A stretch of 64,000 nucleotides of DNA from Stutzerimonas stutzeri RCH2 (lineage in GTDB: Bacteria > Pseudomonadota > Gammaproteobacteria > Pseudomonadales > Pseudomonadaceae). The stretch's first letter is position 1; every line of letters begins with the position of its first letter. A program made the position numbers and the translations under genes. This document shows, one piece after another, positions 37,360-47,554 of the stretch. The stretch is taken from assembly GCF_000327065.1 (NCBI RefSeq), contig NC_019936.1, positions 3,500,001 through 3,564,000 on the forward strand. Direction: 5' to 3'. The notes below the pieces were generated by a model. That model did not search any database. It was not told the origin of the DNA and saw only the letters and a list, made by a program, of their open reading frames with translations.

Positions 37360-38451
37360 GATACGCCCGGCCGGTGCATAGGGCGATGGATCCACGATTG
37401 GCGCCTGCCCAAGCATCAGGTCGACCAGCAGCTGACACGACGCTGGCGCCAGCACCAACCCGTTGCGGAAGTGCCCGCAGTTCAGCCACAGCCCGTCGAA
37501 GCCGCTCACCGGTCCTATATAAGGCACGCCATCCGGCGAACCCGGCCGCAGCCCTGCCCAGTGTTTGACCACTTGCGCGTCGGCCAGCGCCGGTAGCAGC
37601 TCGATCGCTGTTGCCCTCAGGCTTTCCAGCGCGTCTTCGGTCGGCGTCTTGTCGAAGCCGACATCTTCCAGGGTGCTACCAACCAGGATGTGGCCATCGC
37701 GCCGCGGAATCGCATAGCGCCGCTTGGCCAGCACCATGCTCGGCAAGAAGTCCTCGGCGCACTTGAAGAGAATCATCTGCCCTTTCATCGGCTTGACCGG
37801 AATCTCCAGCCCCAGCGTCGCCAGCAGCTGTGCACTCCAGGCGCCGGCCGCCACTACAACCTGATCCGCCCGCATCTCGCCCTGCGCCGTCTGCACGCCC
37901 ACGATGCGCGTACCGTCGCGCAGGAAACCTTTCACCGGGCACTGCTCAATCACATTCACATTCGGCAGCTGCCGCAGCGCTTCGCGCAGCGCACGGAGCA
38001 GGCGGGGATTACGGACATTAGCGACACCCTCCATGTAAACGGCGCGCTTGTAACTCTCACCCAGCGATGGCACAGCCTGGCGCACGGTCTCCATCGATAC
38101 CGAGGTGAGTGGCCGACCATAACGCTCAGCCCAACTCAGCGCCTCCGCCTCGTCATGCAGGTCCAGCCAATAGAGGCCCGTCACATGCACCTCGGGGTCC
38201 ACCCCCGTCTCGCTCAGCAGCCGTTCACCCAGCTGCGGATAGAAATCCTGCGACCAGTGCGCCAGCGCAGTGACCGCCGGGCTGTAGCGCCACGGATACA
38301 ACGGCGAAACAATCCCGCCACCGGCCCACGAGGCTTCGCTGCCAACAGCACCGGACTCCAGCAATGACACTGCCTTGCCTGCCTCTGCCAGTCGATAGGC
38401 AGACAGCAGCCCGATGACACCGCCGCCGACAACGATCACTTCTTGATTCAC
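37342..38451 (-). CDS. thiO: Glycine oxidase ThiO
   Basis: 369 residues of the DAO/FAD-dependent oxidoreductase family. The FAD-binding motif VIVVGGGVIGLLSAYRLAEA is at the N-terminus; later ThiO-like features include WAGGGIVSPLYPWRY, KPMKGQMILFK and HWAGLRPGSPDGVPYIGP. ThiO oxidises glycine to iminoglycine for the thiazole of thiamin. GTG at 38451 is preceded by GGAG; an upstream in-frame TTG at 38463 is less likely. It is divergent from the pilin operon, as in P. aeruginosa PA4548/fimT. Confidence 0.88.
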   Translation of the reverse strand: MNQEVIVVGGGVIGLLSAYRLAEAGKAVSLLESGAVGSEASWAGGGIVSPLYPWRYSPAVTALAHWSQDFYPQLGERLLSETGVDPEVHVTGLYWLDLHDEAEALSWAERYGRPLTSVSMETVRQAVPSLGESYKRAVYMEGVANVRNPRLLRALREALRQLPNVNVIEQCPVKGFLRDGTRIVGVQTAQGEMRADQVVVAAGAWSAQLLATLGLEIPVKPMKGQMILFKCAEDFLPSMVLAKRRYAIPRRDGHILVGSTLEDVGFDKTPTEDALESLRATAIELLPALADAQVVKHWAGLRPGSPDGVPYIGPVSGFDGLWLNCGHFRNGLVLAPASCQLLVDLMLGQAPIVDPSPYAPAGRIADQKS

Positions 38452-38604
38452 ACGTTTCTCCAACCATCTGGTTCACATTTCCGCCAGCCCTCGCTTGGAC
38501 TGACGGGCAGGCTGCTTTAAAAGAGCCTCTGTGCATCTCGCGTACGCGAGTGAACAAACAGCAGCCAGGACGGCTGAGCATCATACGTGCAAAGGAACCG
38601 CACT

Positions 38605-39123
38605 ATGGCGAACCGAAATCAAGGCTTCACGTTTATCGAGCTGATTGTCACGCTTACTGTACTTGCCATATCAATTGCCGTGGCAGTACCAGCGTTCACC
38701 GCAACCCTCGACTCGGTTCGAGAACGGACACTACTGGATCAGCTCCTCGCAGACATCCATTTCGCAAGAAGCACAGCGATCAACAGACGGCGACCGGTAA
38801 GTATCTGCACGGGATATGGAACCTGTAGCGGTGAAACAAACTGGAGCGGCCCAGTTTTTATATTTGATGATCTCAATGGAAACGGGGCACTTGACGATGG
38901 CGATTCTCCGCTTCGGGCTTCAATGATCGGTAGTAACTATCAATGGAGTTGGAGCAACTTTCGTAAGCAACCCCACCTAACTTTCAAGCCCGACGGCACG
39001 ACTCATAGCCTCAATGGCTCCTTCGTTCTCTGTCGTCGAGGCATGGCCCTAAAGAAGGTTGTGATCAACATCACAGGCAGAGTGAAACTTGAATCACCCA
39101 ACGCCACTGACCGCTGCGGCTGA
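38605..39123 (+). CDS. fimT: Type IV minor pilin-like protein FimT (GspH/FimT family)
   Basis: 172 residues with a prepilin leader cut at G/FTFIEL (after residue 7) and Glu at mature position 5, followed by the hydrophobic N-terminal helix VTLTVLAISIAVAVPAF. The remainder is a GspH/FimT pseudopilin domain with a pair of cysteines in SICTGYGTCSG and FVLCRRG near the C-terminus. FimT-like pilins take part in pilus assembly or DNA uptake. AAGGA precedes the ATG. It is the first gene of the minor-pilin cluster; 99 bp separate it from fimU. Confidence 0.85.
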   Translation: MANRNQGFTFIELIVTLTVLAISIAVAVPAFTATLDSVRERTLLDQLLADIHFARSTAINRRRPVSICTGYGTCSGETNWSGPVFIFDDLNGNGALDDGDSPLRASMIGSNYQWSWSNFRKQPHLTFKPDGTTHSLNGSFVLCRRGMALKKVVINITGRVKLESPNATDRCG

Positions 39124-39222
39124 CATGCCGCACAACCGTCGAAACCGACCGAACGTCCGGGGGGAATGGGAAGCGTAGCGGCAAATCCGGATGATTCGAT
39201 AACCCCAAAATCGAGAAAGACC

Positions 39223-39714
39223 ATGCGGCATTTCCGAGGCTTCACCCTTATCGAGCTGATTGTGACGCTAGCGGTTCTAGCCATCCTGCTGGCTATCGCA
39301 GCGCCTTCATTCCAGAGCACGATACAAAGCAATCGCACACAGACGATTACCAATGACCTTACCAGCGCGTTGCAGTTAGCTCGCTCCGAAGCCGTCAAAC
39401 GCGGAGCAAAGGTGGATATCTGCCGACGCAACGGCGAAGTCTGCGCAAATGCCGCCGACTGGGGCAATGGTTGGCTGGTGCAAGTAAAAGGCGGTGCCGT
39501 GCTCCGCGTCTGGGACGCAGTTGGCGGCCAGGACACCGTTACCGGCCCCAACGAGACACTTACCTACCGGCCAAACGGTTTGCTGACCAAAGTGAACGAT
39601 GCTGCCCACACGACTTTCACTGTGGCATTTGCCAACTGCTCCGGCAAAACGCAGTACACGGTAACCCTCACGGCGACCGGACGAGTCACGAGCACAAAAG
39701 GGACGTGCCCATGA
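39223..39714 (+). CDS. fimU: Minor pilin FimU (GspH/FimT family)
   Basis: 163 residues with a prepilin leader cut at RG/FTLIEL (after residue 6), Glu5, and helix VTLAVLAILLAIAAPSF. The body includes LARSEAVKRGAKVDICRRNG and cysteine-containing FANCSGKTQYTV near the C-terminus, a GspH-type fold. FimU joins PilV, PilW, PilX and PilE in the tip complex that primes pilus assembly. Start 39223 is chosen because the leader then has the normal short length. The stop overlaps the pilV start (ATGA). Confidence 0.82.
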   Translation: MRHFRGFTLIELIVTLAVLAILLAIAAPSFQSTIQSNRTQTITNDLTSALQLARSEAVKRGAKVDICRRNGEVCANAADWGNGWLVQVKGGAVLRVWDAVGGQDTVTGPNETLTYRPNGLLTKVNDAAHTTFTVAFANCSGKTQYTVTLTATGRVTSTKGTCP

Positions 39715-40181
39715 AACAAGGCTTAAAGATGACCGATCACCAGCGAGGCGCGACCCTCATTGAGGTACTTGTCGCCATGCTGATCTTGTCTGTGGGGCTG
39801 CTAGGGCTGGCGAGCATGCAAATGACCGCTTTGCAGAGCAACCAGAGCGCCTATTACCGCTCGCAAGCTACGGTACTGGCTTACGACATCATCGACCGCA
39901 TGCGGGCAAATCGCGCCGATGCACTCAATGGCGTTTATGACATCGCCATACAGAATCAAGCCTGCAAACCGGACCTGGCAGCGAGCGGAACACTCGCGAA
40001 GCGAGATGTTGCCGAATGGCTGAACTCCATTTCCTGCCTGCTTTCTGCAGATGCCCGCGGCAGCGTCGTACGAGACGGCCGCTTGTTCACCATTTCCATC
40101 GAGTGGAATGACAACCGTGGCCGTATCGAAGATGCCGCCGATGACGACCGAGAAACCTTTGTTTACCGGACCCAGCTATGA
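39711..40181 (+). CDS. pilV: Minor pilin PilV
   Basis: 156 residues. The leader is cut at RG/ATLIEV (after residue 13), with Ala rather than Phe at mature position 1 and Glu at 5. The helix VEVLVAMLILSVGLLGLASMQ-like stretch and ALQSNQSAYYRSQAT follow the PilV/GspI pattern. PilV is a tip minor pilin needed for normal pilus priming. It overlaps fimU by four bases and pilW by four bases, so the three are translationally coupled. Confidence 0.85.
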   Translation: MKQGLKMTDHQRGATLIEVLVAMLILSVGLLGLASMQMTALQSNQSAYYRSQATVLAYDIIDRMRANRADALNGVYDIAIQNQACKPDLAASGTLAKRDVAEWLNSISCLLSADARGSVVRDGRLFTISIEWNDNRGRIEDAADDDRETFVYRTQL

Positions 40182-41251
40182 AGACAGCCCCTCTCAACCG
40201 ACAGATGGGCCTCTCGCTCATCGAGCTAATGGTCGCCATGCTGATCAGCCTGATTCTGCTGGGCGGTGTATTGCAAGTGTTCTTATCCAGCAAAGACATG
40301 TACCGCACCAATACGGCCGTTGCCCGAGTGCAGGAAGCAGGCCGATTTGCAACAGACTTCATCGCTTTCGACATTCGGCAGGCGGGATACAAAGGCGAAT
40401 GTCTGAGCGACCCCGCCACGCACCTGAAGCTCACCAATGCTAGCGTTGACATCAAGAATGCCTACAGCACAAACCCTGCGATCCAAGGATGGGACAATAG
40501 CAAGCCAATCTTTTTTGACCCTGCGGATACCACCCGGGCCAATACTGACTCGTTCATCGTCAAATATGCCGGCGATGGACTGGAGTTCGAAGCAAGCGGT
40601 ACAAACAACACAACTGCCCAAAGCTTAACCGTCAACGACAGCACTACGGCCTATGCGGGCCAAGTTGTCTTATTGGCAAATTCCACCGGTTGCGACCTGT
40701 TTCAGAACACCAACAATCAGAACGCGAGTGCTTTTCAAAAAGCCGGCGGCAACGCCGAGCCTGGCAACATTAATCAAGACTGGAGCCAGTCGTACAATGG
40801 CCGTATGACGGCACATGTTCTTCGCAGCCACACATATTTCATACGCGACAATGCTGGACGCCTTCCGTCTCTCTGGCGTCGTGTGCTCAGCCCTAAGCCG
40901 GTTATGGAGGAGTTGGTTGAGGGCGTTATCGATATGCAAATTACGTACGGCATCGACAAGGATGGCGATCGTTTAGCAGATCAATATGTAAAGGCGGGAA
41001 CCAATAATCTAGTTGCTAGCGGGGTGGGTGACTGGAATAAAGTTGTGTCAGCGCGGATATCCGTACTCGCGATCAGCCCCGAGATTAATGTTCTGGACGA
41101 ACCCCAGAAGTTCATTTTCCCCGCCATCATCGGCATCAATCGGGACGACGAATATGCGCACTATGGAAGCGACGGCACGGTGACAATCAAGAATAAACGC
41201 GTCGCTCAGGTATACACCGCCACTGTCGCCATTCGGAACCGCCTGCCATGA
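40178..41251 (+). CDS. pilW: Minor pilin PilW
   Basis: 357 residues with leader cut at MG/LSLIEL (after residue 10), Glu5, and helix MVAMLISLILLGGVLQVFL. It has the PilW-like ARVQEAGRFATDFIAFDIRQ segment after the helix, then a large C-terminal domain; length is typical of PilW/GspJ-type minor pilins. It should act in the PilV-PilW-PilX-FimU-PilE tip complex. The start overlaps pilV and the stop overlaps pilX, each by four bases (ATGA). Confidence 0.88.
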   Translation: MKTAPLNRQMGLSLIELMVAMLISLILLGGVLQVFLSSKDMYRTNTAVARVQEAGRFATDFIAFDIRQAGYKGECLSDPATHLKLTNASVDIKNAYSTNPAIQGWDNSKPIFFDPADTTRANTDSFIVKYAGDGLEFEASGTNNTTAQSLTVNDSTTAYAGQVVLLANSTGCDLFQNTNNQNASAFQKAGGNAEPGNINQDWSQSYNGRMTAHVLRSHTYFIRDNAGRLPSLWRRVLSPKPVMEELVEGVIDMQITYGIDKDGDRLADQYVKAGTNNLVASGVGDWNKVVSARISVLAISPEINVLDEPQKFIFPAIIGINRDDEYAHYGSDGTVTIKNKRVAQVYTATVAIRNRLP

Positions 41252-41781
41252 AGAAAGGATTCGTTGACCATTCACGACAGCGCGGCGCTGTCCTCTTGGT
41301 ATCTCTGATTATGTTGCTACTGCTGACCATCATTGGCGCGGCGGCGATGCGCGATACCAATCTGCAGGAGCGCATGGCTGGAAATATGCGCGACCACAGT
41401 CTGGCCTTTCAGGCAGCCGAAGCGGCATTGCGTTTTGCTGAGCAGGAAGTCAAGACGGACTACGCCAATCTTATCAGCGACACGAAGTATCCCATTAATA
41501 ACCGAATTGGAAACACATTCGTCCCGCCTACGGTGGTGACGTTCACCGGCTTTACTGGTGGGGTTGCCAGCAAGCCCACCTACACCATTACCCGGCTTCC
41601 GCACCCTGGACCACTCGATATGCAGAACATGGTCAATCCGACGACCGCCGGAGGCGACTCGCTCGCCGCAGGAGAGTCACTGATTCTGGACTTCGTTCTA
41701 GTACGCATCGAAGCGAATGGCACCGGTGCTAGCCCGGATTCGAAGGTCACCCTTCGTTCTTTGTACTTTGTAGAGGAGTGA
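41248..41781 (+). CDS. pilX: Minor pilin PilX
   Basis: 177 residues. The leader is cut at RG/AVLLVS (after residue 13); mature position 5 is Val, not Glu, as in GspK-like tip pilins. The N-terminal helix VSLIMLLLLTIIGAAAMRDT and the conserved NLQERMAGNMRDHSLAFQAA follow the PilX pattern. It probably forms the distal part of the pilus tip with PilY1, encoded one base downstream of its stop. It overlaps pilW by four bases. Confidence 0.88.
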   Translation: MKKGFVDHSRQRGAVLLVSLIMLLLLTIIGAAAMRDTNLQERMAGNMRDHSLAFQAAEAALRFAEQEVKTDYANLISDTKYPINNRIGNTFVPPTVVTFTGFTGGVASKPTYTITRLPHPGPLDMQNMVNPTTAGGDSLAAGESLILDFVLVRIEANGTGASPDSKVTLRSLYFVEE

Positions 41782-41782
41782 C

Positions 41783-44700
41783 ATGATGCCGCTCAAGCCC
41801 CCCCATATGCCAAAAAACGGATTTAGCACCACGCTGCGGCCGCTGATAGTTGCAAGTCTGACATTAATCTGGACGCTCAGCGCCAGCCATGCTGTAGCAG
41901 ATGTATCACAAACGCCGTTATTACTCGGCGGCGGCAACGTACCGGGCAATCTTGCCTTGGTACCATCAGTCGAACACCCGACTGTAATCAGCGTGGCTAA
42001 TCTCGGCACTTACAACAACAACTCTATCTACACTGGTTATTTTGACTCTGGAAAGTGTTATAACTTTATTGAAGAGGATTTTAACCACGTTTTTTTTGGC
42101 ACCATTTCTAAAGCCAACGGCGGTGGTTACTTTACGCCCGTAACAGAAATGAACAGCGCGCGCGACTGCTCTGGCAACAGCAGCGCAAAATGGAGTGGCA
42201 ACTATCTGAACTGGGCGACCACCCAGACAATCGATCCATTTCGTAAAGCGCTGACAGGCGGCTACCGTGTGGTTGACACAACCTCAATAACTATTCTTGA
42301 GAAGGCCACCCGAGGAAATAGCAGCAATTACTTCGGAAACCGCACGATCGATGCAACAAACTCTAACAAAACAACGCCCTTTGGCAGTGTTTCGCTTACC
42401 AGCTCCGTTACCAGCGGCAGTACTGACTTCCAGAAAAACAAAACAGTACGCTTCACATACAGCGGAAGCGACAACAAGACGATAACCAAGCATTTTACCG
42501 TAAGGGTAGAGGTTTGCAAAAAAGGTCTCCTAGAAAGCAACTGTACTAAATATGGCGAAAATCTCTGGAAACCGGAAGGCCTGATTCAGCAATATTCAAA
42601 GGATATCCGCTACAGTGTATTCAGTTATCTCAATGAAAACGGCAACACACGTAATGGCGGCGTAATGCGAGCCCCACAGGGGTACGTGGGCCAAACAAAG
42701 CGCCAGCCGGGCACACCGAACGCGTTACCGAACGAACTCAAAGAGTGGTCGGATGAAACCGGGATTTTCTATGCAAACCCCCAAAACGACAGCATAGGAA
42801 ATAGCGGAGTCATTAACTACATAAACAAATTTGGCGAACTCACCAACCGCCACAAGTCAAACGATCCTGTAAGCGAACTCTACTATGCTGCGCTTCGTTA
42901 TTTCCGCTTCGGCAAGGACGGTAACGTTGCGGCATATTCAAATATTACTGACGAATCACAACGAGATAAATTCCCGGTAATCACCGACTGGACAGACCCG
43001 ATCCAGTACTCTTGCCAAAAGAACGTAATCCTTGGAATTGGCGACGTTAATACCCACGAAGACCGGGATTTACCAGTGACAGGTGATCCACTAAACGTAC
43101 AAGAGTTCACTCAAAAGGTGTTTGATCTAGAAGGAATCGACAAGAGCGCATCGAGCGAATTTACCGGCCGAGGCAACTCAGCATATATCGCTGGCATGGC
43201 CTATTACGCCAACACCACCGACTTGCGTGAAGATCGCGCAGGAAAGCAGACGATATCCACCCACTGGGTCGACGTAAGGGAAGGCGAGACACTTTTGGAG
43301 AAAGCGAGAAACCAATACTGGCTCGCGGCAAAGTATGGCGGATTTCAGGTCCCCAATGATTACAAGTTCGGCGGCACCATTGACCAAGCCTGGTGGTGGA
43401 CCAATGGTGAGACACTCAGCCCCACAAACGACAAGCGTCCGGACAACTTCTATGTTGCGAGTGACGCAACCCGCATGGTGGAAAGCTTGAAAACAGCTTT
43501 TGCCAAAATCGCTAACAACGTGCGCAGCACCACCGCAGCCCTTTCCACGAACTCTACCAAGCTCGAAACCGGCACAGTGGTTTTCCAATCGATGCTCGAC
43601 AGCGCCGACTGGAGCGGCAATCTGCTAGCCAAGGCGGTAGACAGCGACGGAAAAGTTAGCGCAACCCCTAGCTGGCGGGCTGCTGAAAAGCTTGACGGAC
43701 TAACCAACGATCAGATGTCGGATCGCAAGATATTCACCTCTCTACCGCCAACTGCCGACGCAACATCGGGCGCGCTGCGGTCCACTACAGGCCGACCATT
43801 TCTCTGGGCGCAGTTGAACTCAGCCCAGCAAGAGGCACTTAGGAGAACTGCCGGGGAATCATTGACTACTGAGACCGTCGGCCAGAATCGTCTTGCCTTC
43901 ATCCGCGGTGATCGCCGCATGGAGCGCACCGACGCGGCACCCAACAACCCGTTCCGGCAGCGTGGTAGTCGTCTTGGCGATATCGCGAACTCGGACCCGC
44001 AGTTCATTCACAAGCAGAACTTCGGTTATTCGCAACTGCCAGAAAGCGCAGGTTTCACCGCGGCTGCAAAGAGCGCCTACACCACCTTCCGCGCCTCCCC
44101 CAGCTACCAAAGCCGCCCGCCACTGGTCGTGGTAGGCGCGAACGACGGAATGCTGCATGGATTCGACGCTAGTTTGGGCACCAATGGGGGCAAGGAGCTG
44201 TTTGCCTACATACCGAACGATCTGATCGATGAACTCCATGAGCTTACCGACCCTACTTATTCGCACCGCTACTATGTCGATGGCACCCCGCGCATCGGCG
44301 ATGCGTGGGTTGGCAACGCCTGGAAAACCTTGGTCATAGGCTCATCTGGAGCAGGGGGTCGCAGCATCTTTGCTCTTGACATTTCTAATCCTAGTGATAC
44401 GTCCGCAAGCAGCGTTCTCTGGGAGTTCACCCACCCCGAAATGGGCTACACGCTCGGACGGCCCAGCCTGGTTCCGCTCTATAACGGCAAGTTTGGCGTG
44501 GTGGTTACTAGCGGCTACGCTCGCCCCACCAGCACGACGAGTGGCTATGTATGGATTCTTGACGCCGCTGACGGCAGCGTCTTGAAGCGCTTCGAACTAC
44601 CCAACAGCGGCGATCTGGGCTCGCCCTTGGTCGTTGACCTCGACAATGACCGCGTCGCCGATCGAATTTACGTTGCTGATACCAACGGCAATGTCTGGCG

Positions 44701-45556
44701 GCTGGACACGAATAACACGAGCATCGGCAATTGGGACGCCCCTGCCAGCTTGAAATCAGGAGGCAGCATCGCCCCGCTGTTCATTGCAAAAGACAGCACT
44801 GGTGTTCGCCAGCCAATCACGGCTCCGCTGGATGCGGCCTATACCAAGGATCGTAAGATCATGCTGGTATTTGGAACGGGCAGCTTCTACAAGACAACCG
44901 ATAACGAAATACCCGAATCCCCTCAGGTCCAATCGTTCTACGGCATCATCGATGGCGGAACGCCAATCGATGGGCGCAGCAAGCTGCTCGAGCAGGAAAT
45001 CCTCAAGGAGGTTTCAGGTAGCAAGCTTAATGCCCGCGCTATCAGCCAGAACACTCTCGAGACTGGACATCTGGGTTGGTATCTGGACCTGCAATGGAAG
45101 AAGTCGAATAACGGGCCAGGGCCTCAGGGTGAACGCGTTATTTCGCAAGCCCAGCTAGGCGGCAACCGAGTAACGTTCAGCACCCTGATCCCGTCTGCCG
45201 ATCCCTGCGATGCTGGTGGCACAAGCTGGATCATGAGCCTGGACCTGGCTACCGGTAGCCGGCTGGTCTACTCCTATTTCGATTACAACGGGGATGGGAA
45301 AATCGATGAAAACGATTACATCGCACTTGATGACGGCACAAAGGTTCCGGTAAGCGGAGTAGCAGACCCAAATGAGGGTGCAGTGAAGGGCAACATCAGC
45401 CTTAACGACCAGAAGAAGGGAAAACGTTATCTGTGTTATGCCAGCTCGGCGTCCAGTACGGGCTCTGATGGCGTAACCCCGGTTTGCATCGAGGTCATGG
45501 GAGACAACAGCGATTCGAACCGCCTGTCGTGGCATGAAGTGAGGAACAATCTTTGA
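41783..45556 (+). CDS. pilY1: Type IV pilus tip adhesin PilY1
   Basis: 1257 residues, in the PilC/PilY family. Signal peptide near 20-38 ([14 protein letters not shown]). The N-terminal half carries [19 protein letters not shown] and [24 protein letters not shown] family sequence, but I see no DxSxS metal-ion adhesion motif of a von Willebrand A domain. The C-terminal half is a beta-propeller from about 705: RGD at 708-710, a calcium-loop-like DLDNDRVAD (952-960), and an EF-hand-like [12 protein letters not shown] (1167-1178). PilY1 caps the pilus and regulates retraction in a calcium-dependent way. ATG at 41783 or 41786, with GAGGAG upstream. AT content is high for this genome. Confidence 0.9.
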   Translation: MMPLKPPHMPKNGFSTTLRPLIVASLTLIWTLSASHAVADVSQTPLLLGGGNVPGNLALVPSVEHPTVISVANLGTYNNNSIYTGYFDSGKCYNFIEEDFNHVFFGTISKANGGGYFTPVTEMNSARDCSGNSSAKWSGNYLNWATTQTIDPFRKALTGGYRVVDTTSITILEKATRGNSSNYFGNRTIDATNSNKTTPFGSVSLTSSVTSGSTDFQKNKTVRFTYSGSDNKTITKHFTVRVEVCKKGLLESNCTKYGENLWKPEGLIQQYSKDIRYSVFSYLNENGNTRNGGVMRAPQGYVGQTKRQPGTPNALPNELKEWSDETGIFYANPQNDSIGNSGVINYINKFGELTNRHKSNDPVSELYYAALRYFRFGKDGNVAAYSNITDESQRDKFPVITDWTDPIQYSCQKNVILGIGDVNTHEDRDLPVTGDPLNVQEFTQKVFDLEGIDKSASSEFTGRGNSAYIAGMAYYANTTDLREDRAGKQTISTHWVDVREGETLLEKARNQYWLAAKYGGFQVPNDYKFGGTIDQAWWWTNGETLSPTNDKRPDNFYVASDATRMVESLKTAFAKIANNVRSTTAALSTNSTKLETGTVVFQSMLDSADWSGNLLAKAVDSDGKVSATPSWRAAEKLDGLTNDQMSDRKIFTSLPPTADATSGALRSTTGRPFLWAQLNSAQQEALRRTAGESLTTETVGQNRLAFIRGDRRMERTDAAPNNPFRQRGSRLGDIANSDPQFIHKQNFGYSQLPESAGFTAAAKSAYTTFRASPSYQSRPPLVVVGANDGMLHGFDASLGTNGGKELFAYIPNDLIDELHELTDPTYSHRYYVDGTPRIGDAWVGNAWKTLVIGSSGAGGRSIFALDISNPSDTSASSVLWEFTHPEMGYTLGRPSLVPLYNGKFGVVVTSGYARPTSTTSGYVWILDAADGSVLKRFELPNSGDLGSPLVVDLDNDRVADRIYVADTNGNVWRLDTNNTSIGNWDAPASLKSGGSIAPLFIAKDSTGVRQPITAPLDAAYTKDRKIMLVFGTGSFYKTTDNEIPESPQVQSFYGIIDGGTPIDGRSKLLEQEILKEVSGSKLNARAISQNTLETGHLGWYLDLQWKKSNNGPGPQGERVISQAQLGGNRVTFSTLIPSADPCDAGGTSWIMSLDLATGSRLVYSYFDYNGDGKIDENDYIALDDGTKVPVSGVADPNEGAVKGNISLNDQKKGKRYLCYASSASSTGSDGVTPVCIEVMGDNSDSNRLSWHEVRNNL

Positions 45557-45999
45557 AAACTTTTCGAGCTGACCGGATATTGAACCGAGGCTTCACTCTG
45601 ATTGAGCTAATGATCGTAGTAGCGATCATCGGCATCATCGCGGCCATTGCCTACCCCAATTATCAGGAGTATGTCCGTAGCGCTAAGCGAGCCGATGCTG
45701 AAACGGCACTCATGGAGCTGGGGCACTTCATGGAGCGCTACTACACGGCCAACGGCAAGTATTTAAAAGCCGACGGCAGTGCACCGGCTCTGCCATTTAC
45801 CGAAGCTCCCAAAGATGGCTCAACCAAGGTTTACACGCTCGGATTTGCCGCCGGCAATCCCACTGCATCTAAATATGTTCTGCAGGCGGTGCCGAAAGGG
45901 AGCATGGCAAACGACAAGTGTGGAACCTTGACGCTATCCAACACTGGCGCGAAGGGGCAGAAGGCGGGAATGACCGTAGCTGAATGCTGGAAACGCTAA
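45553..45999 (+). CDS. pilE: Minor pilin PilE
   Basis: 148 residues with leader cut at RG/FTLIEL (after residue 13), Glu5, and a textbook pilin helix [22 protein letters not shown]-terminal disulfide pair is likely between Cys in NDKCGTLTL and AECWKR. The start is TTG at 45553, inside the pilY1 stop region (TTGA overlap), with GAGGA seven bases upstream. PilE completes the minor-pilin tip set. It is the last gene of the operon and is followed by a strong terminator; ispH lies convergently beyond. Confidence 0.88.
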   Translation: MKTFRADRILNRGFTLIELMIVVAIIGIIAAIAYPNYQEYVRSAKRADAETALMELGHFMERYYTANGKYLKADGSAPALPFTEAPKDGSTKVYTLGFAAGNPTASKYVLQAVPKGSMANDKCGTLTLSNTGAKGQKAGMTVAECWKR

Positions 46000-46010
46000 A
46001 CGGCTGGAAC

Positions 46011-46039
46011 GAAAACGCCCGGCGATGCCGGGCGTTTTC
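46011..46039. terminator. Bidirectional terminator between pilE and ispH
   Basis: Perfect 13-bp stem GAAAACGCCCGGC / GCCGGGCGTTTTC with loop GAT. U-runs are available on both strands, so it serves the pilin operon and the convergent ispH gene. Confidence 0.88.
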
Positions 46040-46052
46040 ATTTGCGAGGCTA

Positions 46053-46997
46053 TCAGACAGCCTTTAACCGCAACTCTTTCGGCATCGAGAACGTCACGTT
46101 CTCCGGCCGCCCTTCCAGCTCATCCATGCCAGTGGCGCCCCACTCCTTCAGCTGCTCGATCACTCCACGCACGAGCACCTCAGGTGCTGATGCGCCGGCA
46201 GTGATGCCGATGCGCTCGATGTTCTCGAACCATTCGCGCTTGAGGTCTTCGGCGCCGTCGATGAGATAAGCCGGCGTGTTCATGCGCTCTGCCAGTTCAC
46301 GCAGACGGTTTGAATTGGAACTGTTGGGGCTGCCGACCACCAGCACCACATCGCATTCATCGGCCAGTTGCTTCACCGCATCCTGGCGATTCTGCGTGGC
46401 GTAGCAGATGTCGTCCTTACGCGGACCACCAATGCTTGGAAATTTGCTGCGCAGCGCGTCGATGACGCGACTGGTGTCATCCATGGACAACGTGGTCTGG
46501 GTGACGAATGCCAGGGCCTCGGGGTTGCGCACCTGCAGCTGGGCGACATCCTCTTCATCCTCGACCAGGTAGATCGCGCCGCCATTGCGCGCGTTGTACT
46601 GCCCCATGGTGCCTTCGACTTCCGGGTGGCCCTGGTGGCCGATGAGGATGCACTCGCGCCCTTCACGACTGTACTTGGCCACTTCCAGATGCACCTTCGT
46701 CACCAGCGGACAGGTGGCGTCGAACACCTTCAGGCCGCGCTTCTCCGCTTCCTGCCGCACGGCCTGTGAAACGCCATGGGCGCTGAAGATGACGATGACG
46801 TTGTCCGGCACCTGATCCAGCTCCTCGACGAAGATCGCACCACGGGCACGCAGGTCTTCCACGACGAACTTGTTATGCACAACCTCATGCCGCACATAGA
46901 TCGGAGGACCGAAGACTTCCAGAGCCCGGTTGACGATTTCAATGGCGCGATCTACACCCGCGCAGAAGCCGCGAGGGTTGGCGAGTTTGATTTGCAT
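46053..46997 (-). CDS. ispH: 4-hydroxy-3-methylbut-2-enyl diphosphate reductase IspH
   Basis: 314 residues, the normal IspH length. Cysteines that hold the iron-sulfur cluster are visible: Cys12 in [10 protein letters not shown], another in DATCPLVTK and a third in [11 protein letters not shown]; the substrate-binding [10 protein letters not shown] follows. It makes isopentenyl and dimethylallyl diphosphate in the last step of the non-mevalonate pathway. Start 46997 gives the family N-terminus [12 protein letters not shown]; upstream in-frame sequence to 47102 is spurious. It ends the fkpB-lspA-ileS-ribF block. Confidence 0.95.
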   Translation of the reverse strand: MQIKLANPRGFCAGVDRAIEIVNRALEVFGPPIYVRHEVVHNKFVVEDLRARGAIFVEELDQVPDNVIVIFSAHGVSQAVRQEAEKRGLKVFDATCPLVTKVHLEVAKYSREGRECILIGHQGHPEVEGTMGQYNARNGGAIYLVEDEEDVAQLQVRNPEALAFVTQTTLSMDDTSRVIDALRSKFPSIGGPRKDDICYATQNRQDAVKQLADECDVVLVVGSPNSSNSNRLRELAERMNTPAYLIDGAEDLKREWFENIERIGITAGASAPEVLVRGVIEQLKEWGATGMDELEGRPENVTFSMPKELRLKAV

Positions 46998-47100
46998 GAT
47001 GGGTCTCGACACGCGAAGGCTTGATGACGGGAGAGTGTAACGCGATACGTGCGGGCATTTCTCGGATGCCCTTTCGCCAGCCGGCGGAAGCGAATGCTCC

Positions 47101-47117
47101 ACCGGCTGCGAGCCGGT
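47101..47117. other. Short hairpin at fkpB stop
   Basis: ACCGGCT / AGCCGGT, a 7-bp perfect stem with a 3-base loop touching the fkpB stop. No U-run; possibly an mRNA-stabilising structure between fkpB and ispH. Confidence 0.3.
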
Positions 47118-47554
47118 TACACCGGTTTGACGTCGATGATCTCGACTTCGAACGTCAGGGTCTTGCCGGCCAGAGGATGATTGAAGTCGACGGTGACCTG
47201 ATTGTCATCGAAGGCTTTCACTACGCCTGGCAGCTCAGTGCGGGCAGCATCCTGGAAGCTCACCATCAACCCCTCCGACAGCTCCATTCCTTCGAACTGG
47301 CTGCGCGGCATGACCTGCACGTTCTGCGGGTTGACCTGGCCGAAGCCCTGCTCCGGCGCAATCTGCAGGGTGCGCTTGTCACCTGTCTTGAGTCCGTAGA
47401 GTTGCTGCTCGAAGCCTGGCAGCAGGTTGCCGTCACCCACCTTGAAGGTGGCTGGCTTCTTGTCGAACGTGCTGTCGACCAGCTCGCCCGTTTCCAGGCC
47501 AAGCGCGAAATGCAGGGTGACTTCCTTGTCCGGCCCAATGCGCTGTTCAGTCAT
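47117..47554 (-). CDS. fkpB: FKBP-type peptidyl-prolyl isomerase FkpB (SlpA)
   Basis: 145 residues with an FKBP core interrupted by the insert-in-flap domain of SlyD-like isomerases: [40 protein letters not shown], the flap [20 protein letters not shown], and [18 protein letters not shown]. It acts as a cytoplasmic chaperone and prolyl isomerase. The start codon overlaps the lspA stop by eight bases, so translation is coupled. Gene order lspA-fkpB-ispH is conserved in pseudomonads. Confidence 0.9.
   Translation of the reverse strand: MTEQRIGPDKEVTLHFALGLETGELVDSTFDKKPATFKVGDGNLLPGFEQQLYGLKTGDKRTLQIAPEQGFGQVNPQNVQVMPRSQFEGMELSEGLMVSFQDAARTELPGVVKAFDDNQVTVDFNHPLAGKTLTFEVEIIDVKPV

Noticed and set aside
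45540..45560. Possible pilY2 gene between pilY1 and pilE
   Set aside because: The two genes overlap by four bases, so there is no room for it.
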